Part shown: piece after piece, positions 1-5,255 of the stretch
Layout: every line of letters begins with the position of its first letter
How positions within the stretch are numbered: the first letter of the stretch is position 1
DNA from: an uncultured Clostridia bacterium
GTDB lineage: Bacteria; Bacillota; Clostridia; Christensenellales; Borkfalkiaceae
DNA length: 5,255 nt
Direction of reading: 5' to 3'
Assembly: GCA_947581885.1 (NCBI GenBank)
Contig: CANPWF010000125.1
Span: forward strand, 1-5,255
Notes under the pieces: generated by a model
The model's input: the letters and a program-made list of their open reading frames with translations, nothing else
What the model was told of the DNA's origin: nothing
The model's database searches: none
Position numbers and translations under genes: made by a program

Positions 1-1
1 G

Positions 2-712
2 GGCAAGCCCGTTTTGTACGTCCTCAACAAGGGGGACATGGCGGACGGGAAGGCGGACGTTCTTCTTTCCAAACTCCGTGCCGCGGGGAAGAACGTCCTC
101 AAAATTTCCGCGCTCTCCTCCGTCTCCCTTCGTCCCCTCGAAGAGGCGATGCGCGAGCTCGTCAAAGAGAAGGCGAAAAGCTACAAAGAGAAGGGCACCA
201 TGCGGGCGTTCCGTTTCCTCATCGCGGGCATTCCGAACACGGGAAAAAGCACCCTTATCAACCTTTTGGCGGGGGGAAAGCGGGCTGCGGTCGGCGACAA
301 GGCGGGCGTTACCCGCGCAAAACAGTGGGTGAAATGCGGGGAATTCGAACTGCTCGATACCCCCGGCACCATGCCGCCTTCCTGCGAAAATCAAGCTCTC
401 GCGCGGCGGCTCGCCTACCTCGGCTGCCTCAACGACGACATCCTCGCCCTCGACGAGATCGCGCTCTCCCTCCTCGAAGAGCTCCTTTCTTCCTACCCCG
501 AAGCCTTAAAAGAGCGGTATGGGATCACGGGCGGAACGGGGCTTGAAATGCTCGAAGAGGTCTGCAAAAAGCGCGGCTTTGTGCGGCGGGGCGGCGAATC
601 CGATTACGAGCGCGGCGAGCGTGCCCTTCTCGACGATCTCCGCAAAAGCAAGCTCGGAAAACTCTGTTTGGACGGCGAAGAGGACCTGCAAAGCGCGGGG
701 CTTCTCGGATAA
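2..712 (+). CDS. rbgA: Ribosome biogenesis GTPase RbgA/YlqF, 5'-truncated
   Basis: The gene is cut by the left edge; the frame is open from base 2 and 236 codons are visible. The GTPase motifs come in circularly permuted order, the hallmark of the YlqF/RbgA family: G4 NKGD at bases 26-37, a G5-like SALSS at about 107-121, then the P-loop GIPNTGKST at 227-253, the GVT switch region just after it, and G3 DTPG at 356-367. The helical C-terminal part (from about base 390) matches the RbgA tail with its LARRLAYLGCL segment. B. subtilis RbgA is about 282 residues, so roughly 45-55 N-terminal residues lie outside the window. In the family, the protein binds the late 50S precursor and uses GTP to promote its maturation in the cytoplasm. 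One small deviation: the residue before GVT is Ala, where Pro is usual. It is followed after 4 bases by rnhB. The TTG at base 14 is internal to the domain and is not a start. Confidence 0.93.
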   Translation, partial: GKPVLYVLNKGDMADGKADVLLSKLRAAGKNVLKISALSSVSLRPLEEAMRELVKEKAKSYKEKGTMRAFRFLIAGIPNTGKSTLINLLAGGKRAAVGDKAGVTRAKQWVKCGEFELLDTPGTMPPSCENQALARRLAYLGCLNDDILALDEIALSLLEELLSSYPEALKERYGITGGTGLEMLEEVCKKRGFVRRGGESDYERGERALLDDLRKSKLGKLCLDGEEDLQSAGLLG

Positions 713-716
713 AAAT

Positions 717-1346
717 ATGGATGAACTTACTTACGAACGGGAATATTCCGAGCGCGGCTATACGGCGGTCGCGGGGGTCGACGAGGTAGGAAGGGGACCC
801 TTGGCGGGGCCCGTCGTGTGCGCCGCCGTCATCCTTCCGCTCGATAAAAAGATCGAGGGCATCGACGACAGCAAGAAGCTCTCTTCCAAGAAGAGGGAAG
901 CCCTCGCCGAACAAATCAAGGAAGTTGCCCGCGCCTATTCGATCGCGGAAGTCAACGAGAGGGTCATCGACGAGATCAACATCTTACAGGCGACGCGGCT
1001 CTGCATGAAAAGGGCGATCGAGTCCCTTCCGATCGTGCCCGATTTCGTGTTGACGGACGGGAATATGACCCTCGACATCTCCCTTCCGCAAAAGAGTATC
1101 GTGAAAGGGGACGCCCTCGTCGCTTCCATCGGCGCGGCGAGCATTCTCGCAAAAGTCTATCGGGATCATCTCATGGAAAAGTATGCCGAAACCTTCCCCG
1201 CATACGGGTTCGACCGCAACGCGGGCTACGGCACGGCGGAGCATATCAAAGCCATTCGGGAGGTTGGAATATGCGAAATTCACCGCAAGACCTTCATAAA
1301 AAAGTTTTGGGACGGACGGGGGAACGGAACGTCTGCAAATACCTGA
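717..1346 (+). CDS. rnhB: Ribonuclease HII
   Basis: The product is 209 residues, normal for RNase HII. It cleaves RNA in RNA-DNA hybrids, including single ribonucleotides embedded in DNA, in the cytoplasm. Visible family motifs in order are VDEVGRGPLAGPVV (residues 21-34, with catalytic D22 and E23), DSKKL (51-55), LTDGN (112-116, D114), KGD (130-132, D132), the AASILAKVYRD helix (140-150), GYG with Tyr171, and the C-terminal IHRKTF (188-193). All four expected metal-binding acidic residues are present. The ATG at 717 gives the standard MDELxYEREY-type N-terminus and sits 4 bases after the rbgA stop. No strong Shine-Dalgarno sequence is seen (only a GCGGGG 16 bases upstream), so translation is probably coupled to rbgA. 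A longer in-frame extension to 519 exists, but it overlaps rbgA and lacks family similarity. The last 76 bases overlap yraN in another frame. Confidence 0.96.
   Translation: MDELTYEREYSERGYTAVAGVDEVGRGPLAGPVVCAAVILPLDKKIEGIDDSKKLSSKKREALAEQIKEVARAYSIAEVNERVIDEINILQATRLCMKRAIESLPIVPDFVLTDGNMTLDISLPQKSIVKGDALVASIGAASILAKVYRDHLMEKYAETFPAYGFDRNAGYGTAEHIKAIREVGICEIHRKTFIKKFWDGRGNGTSANT
1258..1263 (+). promoter_or_regulatory. Ribosome binding site of yraN, inside rnhB
   Basis: GGGAGG lies 7 bases upstream of the ATG at 1271, close to ideal Shine-Dalgarno sequence and spacing. It is embedded in the rnhB coding sequence (codons around residues 181-183) and decides the yraN start in favour of 1271 over the later in-frame TTG at 1307. 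Confidence 0.75.
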
Positions 1347-1633
1347 AAAAGCGGGGTTTCCGCATCCTCAAAACCAACTATACAACGCCCTTCGGCGAGG
1401 CGGACATCGTGGCGAAGAGCCGCGACGGCTACACCTGTTTTGTGGAAGTGAAGGCGCGGGAGACGGACAGTTTCGGGCTGCCCACCGAGGCGGTCACGCG
1501 GCAGAAGCAGGACCGATACAGGAAGATCGCGCAGTTCTACTGCATCTCTTGCGGCGAGGAGATCCCCATCCGTTTCGATGTTGCCTCCGTGTTCGAAGGG
1601 GAGATCGAATACTTCGAGGGAGCCTTTCTTTGA
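1271..1633 (+). CDS. yraN: YraN (UPF0102) family nuclease-fold protein
   Basis: The product is 120 residues, typical for this family. Recognisable elements are the N-terminal GRTGE (residues 14-18) with a following helix CKYLKKRGFRIL, the GEADIV motif (42-47; GEIDLI in most members), FVEVKAR (57-63) and FDV (102-104). D45 with E59-x-K61 forms a PD-(D/E)xK-like arrangement, the fold shared with archaeal Holliday-junction resolvases. The family's biochemical role is poorly settled; a DNA-processing nuclease is the usual inference. The start at ATG 1271 is supported by GGGAGG 7 bases upstream and by the expected distance to the GxxGE motif. Because of this start the gene overlaps rnhB by 76 bases. 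The overlap, and the position after rbgA and rnhB, indicate a single operon. A hairpin terminator follows about 60 bases after the stop. Confidence 0.92.
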   Translation: MRNSPQDLHKKVLGRTGERNVCKYLKKRGFRILKTNYTTPFGEADIVAKSRDGYTCFVEVKARETDSFGLPTEAVTRQKQDRYRKIAQFYCISCGEEIPIRFDVASVFEGEIEYFEGAFL

Positions 1634-1691
1634 GTTCGGAATTTGAATGCTCGGAAAGAAGATAAAGCAATTTTTTCCCACCCCATTATGC

Positions 1692-1723
1692 AAAAAAGCT
1701 GCCAAATGGCAGCTTTTCCTTTT
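1692..1723. terminator. Bidirectional intrinsic terminator between convergent genes
   Basis: A perfect 10-bp stem, AAAAGCTGCC (1694-1703) with GGCAGCTTTT (1708-1717), closes a 4-base loop. On the + strand it is followed by TTTTCCTTTT, and on the - strand by TTTTTT, so it can stop transcripts from both sides. It lies 60 bases after the yraN stop and about 25 bases beyond the stop of the convergent large gene. The - strand version has the cleaner U-run. Confidence 0.85.
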
Positions 1724-1748
1724 CTGTTCAAAAGAAATTTTTTAACGC

Positions 1749-4556
1749 TCAGTTTTTCTTCTTTCCGTATTTTGAGCGGGGGAGAAGAAAGAAGTACGCG
1801 CCGATGATGACGACTGCGAGGGCGGTGAGGATGACGATGAGCGCGATGCGAAGAGCGTCCGATTCCCCGTGCGAGACGATCTTATCATTCACCTGTGCCG
1901 TATAGCGAACGCCGTCCCGCTCCACTGCGGCGGTGAAAGTTCCGTCGCCGTTGTCGTAGAGCATCACTTCTTCTCCTGCGGCTACGTCGATCCTTTCGCC
2001 ATTTTCATCTTGGAAGGAGACATTCTCTTTCAAGGTACCGAGGGTGAAGGTCTCGTTCTGCACGCCCGTGGGGTCGATCGTCGAGAGGAAGGAAAGGGGA
2101 AGGTATCCAAACGCCGCGTTGCCCTCCGCGTCCGTATATTCGACATAGGCGAATTTGAAGCCGTTTTCGCCCCCGCCGTTATCAACGCTCACCGCGACGG
2201 GCGCGACGCTGTCCCCCTTGACGGGAAGCACAACGTCGCAAAGTTGCACCTTCGTTCCGCGGGGAAGCTGAACGTTCGTCCTCGCGGCGGAGAGGCAGGG
2301 GTAGTTGTACACGAAGGTATCGACGGCGAAGTAGCGCGTGCCGTTTTCCCCCGTCCAAGAGGGAGCGAACGCGGGATCTTCGCCCTCTTCCCCATAGACG
2401 ACAAGGTCCTCTTCGCGGAAGAGTTCCACGGTGTACGTCTTGTTCTCGTAGAGGGCGACGAGCCTGTACCCGTCCGTCCGCGCGAGCTGAACCGCCCGCT
2501 CCGTCTCGTTGGTGCGGGAGTAGGAAGAATAGGGGAAGGAAGCGGTTTCTTTGTCGAGCTTTTCGAGGGCGACGCGGATGCCGATCGAATGCTCTTTTAC
2601 GTCGAGAAGGGAAATGCCCTCCTCGTCTTTTTTGTGTACCTTCGTGACCTCGTCGTAGATGCCCTCCGCCGAAATGGTTCCGAGCGACGGGAAGCCGAGG
2701 GCACCCGCATTGGATTTTACGATGAAGTCGCCGAAGAGGAAGTACACCTCGTCGTCCTCGAACCCGAGCGCGAAGGAGACGGGGGTTTTGCTTTCTTCAC
2801 CCGTGTAGACGAAGTCTTTTCCGTCGATTTCGGCGAACGGCATTTCTTCGCCGTTGCAGTACATCTTTCCGTCTTTGAGATAGTAGAGATTGCCTTGGAA
2901 ATCCGCGCGGAGAGAGGTCGCATCGGTGGGGACCGTGACTGAAAGTCCGGTGCCGTTTTCCCCTTGGTCGCAAAAAGTTTCTTCGGTGAACGTACGTACT
3001 TGGCCGTTCTGATACATCACATAGATCGTACCGTATAGGTCGTATGCGAGTGCGTGAGGGGCACCATTCGCGTCGCGGGTAATAACGTTTCCGCCTTCCA
3101 GCCCATAGACATCGGGGGTGGGGATGCTCTCCCCGGGGGATTCCCCGCTCGCCGTGCGCACGATCTTCCCATAGCCGTTGCCACCCGTGACGAAATAACA
3201 CGCTCCGTACAGGCAGACAACGCTCGTGATGTTGTTATTGCATTCCTGCGTATCGGCAAGACGATATTCGCCCGCATAGGGGACATAGAGATAGACTTTT
3301 TTCTCCGAAGCCGCCGCGACGATCCTGCCGTCGGTGGCGATCATTTCGGGTTCGTAGGGGGAATTGTTTTCGTCGACGCAGTCGATCTGTTCCCTCGTCC
3401 GATCGGAAAGACTGCGAATGAGGATACGCTTGGAAGTTTTGTTCGCGGTGACGAGCAAATTGCCCGCCCGCACGGTATCCGTCGCGCCGTTGAGACGGTT
3501 GAGGGAATCGGACGAGGAGCCGATCTCATAGTCGGTAAGGGCGGCGGAGACGTTTCCTTCCCCGTCCTCCTGCACGGAGAGCTTGTGCACCGATTTGTTG
3601 CGAATGCAATACAGCTCGCCGTGATACACCCCGAGCGCGGAGAGACCGTCGTTCGCGTTTTCCCCGAGCGAAAGGAGGGTTGCGGTGCCGTTTTCCGTGC
3701 GATAAAGCCCGTTGAGAGAGCTGTTCTTTACCGTGTAAAAGATGCTACCGCCGAATGCGCATAGGCTCTGTAATCCGTCGACGTGCCCTTTTTCGCTGTC
3801 GAGCAGAATGACCTTTTGTTTGATGAGATTGGAAGAGACATCGTAAGAAACGACGGTCGTGTCGCTGATTGAAACAAAGAGTGTGTCGCCTTCTGCGGAG
3901 AGAATAGGGTTAGTGCCTGTCTCGCTTGCGTTTGCTTTGGAATCATGAGTTGTAAGTTTTTCGTGCTCCAACGTGTAACGATTGAGGGAAATCGTTCCCA
4001 TTTCAGTGACCGTGTTCGCCGTGTATAGTGCTGTGCCTGTGTCATTGATGAGGAAGGTGGTAACAGGAACGTCGCTTACGATCATTTCCTCCAACGAGAG
4101 GGCTTCTTGCCCTTCTGTACCGTATTCATACAAATGGCTGTCTGTATCCGAGAAGAAGATACGGTCGTTTCGTTCACCTTCCTTCTTTGCTATTTGTACT
4201 TTGGAAATAGTGCAAGAACCCTCCATAGAGGGGTATTTCTTATGCTGATACTCGGAGTATTTGTTCGCCGCGCGGTCGTAGATGTAGAGGGTGCTGCCGT
4301 CGGCGATCGTGATATAATCCTCGCTCATCGCAAAAGAGACGGGGCTGATGAGGGGAAGATACTGCTCGTAACTTTCGGGCAGGACAAGCTCCGCCTTCTC
4401 CCCGTCGACGGTAATCGTCTCCTCGACCGCCCGCGGGGAAATGCTTTCGTCCGCAAAAGAGGGGGCGAACCCCTGCGAGAACGCCAAAACGGAAGAACCG
4501 ATCAGCCCTCCCGCAAGCGCGAGAGAGAGGAAAATTGTCGATTTTTTGCTGAACAT
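1749..4556 (-). CDS. Large predicted membrane-anchored surface protein, beta-propeller-like with SH3-like modules
   Basis: I do not recognise this 935-residue protein as a named family. The N-terminus (MFSKKS, then a hydrophobic run at residues 7-26) is a signal peptide; cleavage after A25 or A35 is plausible. Residues about 60-720 are beta-rich with repeated short strand motifs such as DGSTLYIYD (86-94), GDTLFVSISD (223-232), GELYCIRN (313-320), KKVYLYVP (419-426), GTIYVMYQNG (509-518) and GNLYYLKDG (555-563). This resembles one or two beta-propellers, though no canonical blade signature is clear. Residues about 740-825 (RGTKVQL to FGYLPLSFLS) look like a bacterial SH3-like domain, and 836-896 like a second one. 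Residues about 902-925 form a transmembrane helix followed by the basic tail RSKYGKKKN. Topology should be signal peptide, extracellular body, C-terminal anchor. No catalytic motif is visible, so a sensing, binding or wall-associated role is only inference. The start at 4556 is chosen because it begins the signal peptide. An in-frame ATG at 4640 would put the promoter inside the gene. Confidence 0.82.
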   Translation of the reverse strand: MFSKKSTIFLSLALAGGLIGSSVLAFSQGFAPSFADESISPRAVEETITVDGEKAELVLPESYEQYLPLISPVSFAMSEDYITIADGSTLYIYDRAANKYSEYQHKKYPSMEGSCTISKVQIAKKEGERNDRIFFSDTDSHLYEYGTEGQEALSLEEMIVSDVPVTTFLINDTGTALYTANTVTEMGTISLNRYTLEHEKLTTHDSKANASETGTNPILSAEGDTLFVSISDTTVVSYDVSSNLIKQKVILLDSEKGHVDGLQSLCAFGGSIFYTVKNSSLNGLYRTENGTATLLSLGENANDGLSALGVYHGELYCIRNKSVHKLSVQEDGEGNVSAALTDYEIGSSSDSLNRLNGATDTVRAGNLLVTANKTSKRILIRSLSDRTREQIDCVDENNSPYEPEMIATDGRIVAAASEKKVYLYVPYAGEYRLADTQECNNNITSVVCLYGACYFVTGGNGYGKIVRTASGESPGESIPTPDVYGLEGGNVITRDANGAPHALAYDLYGTIYVMYQNGQVRTFTEETFCDQGENGTGLSVTVPTDATSLRADFQGNLYYLKDGKMYCNGEEMPFAEIDGKDFVYTGEESKTPVSFALGFEDDEVYFLFGDFIVKSNAGALGFPSLGTISAEGIYDEVTKVHKKDEEGISLLDVKEHSIGIRVALEKLDKETASFPYSSYSRTNETERAVQLARTDGYRLVALYENKTYTVELFREEDLVVYGEEGEDPAFAPSWTGENGTRYFAVDTFVYNYPCLSAARTNVQLPRGTKVQLCDVVLPVKGDSVAPVAVSVDNGGGENGFKFAYVEYTDAEGNAAFGYLPLSFLSTIDPTGVQNETFTLGTLKENVSFQDENGERIDVAAGEEVMLYDNGDGTFTAAVERDGVRYTAQVNDKIVSHGESDALRIALIVILTALAVVIIGAYFFLLPRSKYGKKKN

Positions 4557-4562
4557 GTCCTT

Positions 4563-4591
4563 ATTATAGCACGCGCACGCGAAAAACGCAA
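4563..4591 (-). promoter_or_regulatory. Sigma-70/SigA-type promoter of the large surface-protein gene
   Basis: Reading the - strand, TTGCGT (4586-4591) and a perfect TATAAT (4563-4568) are separated by exactly 17 bases. The -10 is consensus and the -35 matches only its TTG. The predicted transcription start, about 7 bases past the -10, falls on or next to the A of the ATG at 4556. AAGGA (4558-4562) looks like a Shine-Dalgarno sequence, but it is only 1 base from the ATG and would hardly be in the transcript. Confidence 0.65.
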
Positions 4592-4690
4592 CGGATACAA
4601 GAGAAATTTTTTGAAGGATCGAGGGGACGCGTTGATTCATGGGGGGCACGTCCTTCCTTCGCCGCACGGCATTCCTTCGTTGCGCGGCGC

Positions 4691-4749
4691 ACGTCACCCT
4701 GAGCCGAAGGGTCGTCAAGGGCAGACGACCCTTCGGCTCAGGGTGACGT
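4691..4749. repeat. Perfect 26-bp inverted repeat (hairpin)
   Basis: The left arm 4691-4716 (starting ACGTCACCCTGAG) is the exact reverse complement of 4724-4749, with a 7-base loop AAGGGCA. Each arm contains the repeat-family core TCA-CCC-TGAGCCGAA-GGG-TC. There is no T-run on either side, so it does not look like an ordinary intrinsic terminator. It lies 135 bases upstream of the start of the large - strand gene, beyond its promoter. Confidence 0.93.
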
Positions 4750-4773
4750 AATTATACGGTTGCGTACACTCAC

Positions 4774-4841
4774 ACCCCCTCAGTCACGGCAAGGGCAGCC
4801 GTGACAGCTCCCCCAAAGGGGGAGCCGAGAGGGAGAGGGGT
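4774..4841. repeat. Structured repeat able to fold as a three-way junction
   Basis: Three stems nest in 68 bases. The outer stem pairs ACCCCCTC (4774-4781) with 4833-4841, with one bulged A at 4836. The first inner hairpin is GTCACGGC (4783-4790), loop AAGGGCA, GCCGTGAC (4798-4805). The second is GCTCCCCC (4807-4814), loop AAA, GGGGGAGC (4818-4825). The inner stems are perfect 8-bp helices. The arrangement CCCCCTCAGTC...GACAGCTCCCCC is one I remember as dispersed in gut Firmicutes; that is recollection, not a search. Confidence 0.8.
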
Positions 4842-4877
4842 AAGGGACGGCGCAAGCCCCGATAGAGTATGCACTAT

Positions 4878-4909
4878 CACCTCATCCTGAACGAAGTGAA
4901 GGATCTCGC
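4878..4909 (+). repeat. Dispersed hairpin repeat, TCC/GGA variant
   Basis: The unit is CACCTCA, then TCC (4885-4887), a GAACGAAGTGAA-type middle, GGA (4901-4903), then TCTCGC. Its flanks CACCTCA and TCTCGC are identical to those of the two copies at 4944-4976 and 5010-5042 read on the opposite strand, although the stem bases differ. It is thus an inverted-orientation member of the same family. Confidence 0.8.
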
Positions 4910-4920
4910 CACCCTCCATA

Positions 4921-5052
4921 CATACATGTACGTTGGTAAACGTGCGAGATTTCTCGACTGCGCTCGAAATGAGGTGAGGGTATGGACATACATGCCTGTT
5001 GGGAGCCGTGCGAGATTTCTCGACTGCGCTCGAAATGAGGTGAGAAGGGGTG
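4921..5052 (-). repeat. Two tandem 66-base units carrying the TTT/AAA repeat variant
   Basis: Units begin at 4921 and 4987. Each consists of CATACATG, 12 variable bases, then an identical 38-base block (4941-4978 and 5007-5044). The block read on the - strand is CTCACCTCA, TTT, CGAGCGCAGTCGAG, AAA, TCTCGCACG. The last 8 bases of each unit differ. The inner part (TCGA, six bases, TCGA) can form a short hairpin. Confidence 0.88.
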
Positions 5053-5077
5053 CGCTCTTTCGGGGTTCGTACATTCG

Positions 5078-5154
5078 GGCGCACGTCCGTCCTTCGACAA
5101 GCTACTTCGCCTTGCGGCTCGTGCGCCCTTCGGTCGGACAGGATGACGTGCGCC
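5078..5154 (-). repeat. Inverted-repeat element with expanded interior (TCCT/AGGA variant)
   Basis: The ends GGCGCACGTC (5078-5087) and GACGTGCGCC (5145-5154) are perfect inverted repeats. Read on the - strand it begins GACGTGCGCC's complement arm with CGTCA-TCCTG and ends CGAAGGA-CGGACG, the same border plan as the shorter copies. Between them lie about 40 extra bases, rich in CGAAGG-like and GCGAAG motifs, where the short copies have about 12. Confidence 0.65.
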
Positions 5155-5155
5155 G

Positions 5156-5251
5156 CCCCACGTCATGTTGAGCGTAGCCGTCCCGCCTTATTCTGTTTAT
5201 TCCTTGGGCGGCACGAGCGCGTCCTTGCGCGAAGTAAACATGGACGTGGGG
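5156..5251 (+). repeat. Inverted-repeat element with expanded interior (TGTT/AACA variant)
   Basis: The ends CCCCACGTC-ATGTT (5156-5169) and AACATGGACGTGGGG (5237-5251) are inverted repeats, perfect except for one extra base. An inner pair, CGTCCCGCC (5179-5187) with GGCGGCACG (around 5207-5215), matches at 8 of 9 positions, so the 96 bases can form a long interrupted hairpin with an AT-rich centre. It starts 2 bases after the previous element. The border CGTCA-TGTTGAGCG links it to the same family. Confidence 0.65.
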
Positions 5252-5255
5252 CGGG

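Larger units (their letters stand above)
4557..5255. other. Gene-free region filled with structured repeats
   Basis: About 700 bases to the right edge carry no credible gene. Open frames here translate repeats (peptides such as ILNEVKDL, FLDCARNEV or HLISSAVEKS), a pattern I associate with spurious short ORFs in repeat-rich Clostridia genomes. From the left it holds the promoter of the large gene, a repeat-like stretch (4643-4690) whose start GCACGTCCTTCCTTCG resembles the left arm of the element at 5078, and then the individually listed repeats. Only short unstructured gaps remain (4750-4773, 4842-4877 and 5053-5077). Confidence 0.75.

Noticed and set aside
1869..2942. Long + strand open frame (357 codons) opposite the large - strand gene, and a similar one at 3054-3764
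   Set aside because: Both lie wholly antisense to a protein with signal peptide, coherent strand motifs and membrane anchor. Their translations show no domain or motif, and long antisense frames are expected in GC-rich coding DNA.
4691..4749. Palindrome as an intrinsic terminator
   Set aside because: Neither side has a T-run and no gene ends next to it within the window.
4751..4756. TATAAT on the - strand just right of the palindrome, a possible second promoter for the large gene
   Set aside because: The hexamer 17 bases upstream is G-rich (GGGGGT) and not -35-like, and transcripts would at once run through the 26-bp hairpin.
4941..5044. Possible mini-CRISPR: two identical 38-base repeats around a 28-base spacer
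   Set aside because: There are only two copies, the spacer's end repeats the CATACATG found before the first copy, a relative of the repeat occurs inverted at 4878-4909, and no cas gene is in view. It fits the dispersed repeat family better.
4869..5171. Overlapping short open frames on both strands in the repeat region
   Set aside because: They translate the repeats themselves in several frames (for example FLDCARNEV twice), with no ribosome sites or domains.

Overview
The window looks like the chromosome of a GC-rich (roughly 55-60% by eye) member of the Clostridia/Firmicutes, probably an uncultured gut-type lineage. The basis is the gene order rbgA-rnhB-yraN, which is a familiar block downstream of trmD-rplS in Firmicutes, and the style of the intergenic repeats, which resemble ones I remember from gut Firmicutes assemblies. 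The taxonomic placement is inference; no marker gene settles it.

Left part (1-1633, + strand): three tightly packed housekeeping genes. The first is a 5'-truncated ribosome-assembly GTPase RbgA (YlqF). Four bases later comes RNase HII (rnhB), and yraN, a small nuclease-fold protein of the UPF0102 family, overlaps the end of rnhB by 76 bases. A good Shine-Dalgarno sequence for yraN lies inside rnhB. The genes are presumably co-transcribed. RbgA matures the 50S subunit, RNase HII removes ribonucleotides and primers from DNA, and YraN is thought to act on DNA. A hairpin with U-rich sequence on both sides (about 1692-1723) can terminate this operon and also the convergent gene that follows.

Middle (1749-4556, - strand): one large gene for a 935-residue protein that I cannot name. 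It has an N-terminal signal peptide, a long beta-rich ectodomain resembling a beta-propeller, two probable SH3-like modules, and a C-terminal membrane anchor with a basic tail. Its promoter has a perfect TATAAT placed so close to the ATG that the mRNA may be leaderless. About 480 bases near its 5' end are markedly lower in GC (46% against 58-60% in the flanks, hand-counted).

Right part (4557-5255): no credible gene. It is a dense cluster of structured repeats: a perfect 26-bp palindrome, a 68-base segment that can fold as a three-way junction, one single hairpin repeat, two tandem copies of a related repeat in the opposite orientation, and two larger inverted-repeat elements reaching the right edge. 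Several share a common plan, TCA-stem-GAGCG/CGAAG-stem-TC, in which the outer stem bases change in matched pairs (CCC/GGG, TCC/GGA, TTT/AAA, TGTT/AACA). That cluster is the most unusual feature of the window. I see no defence system, CRISPR array, transposase or RNA gene.
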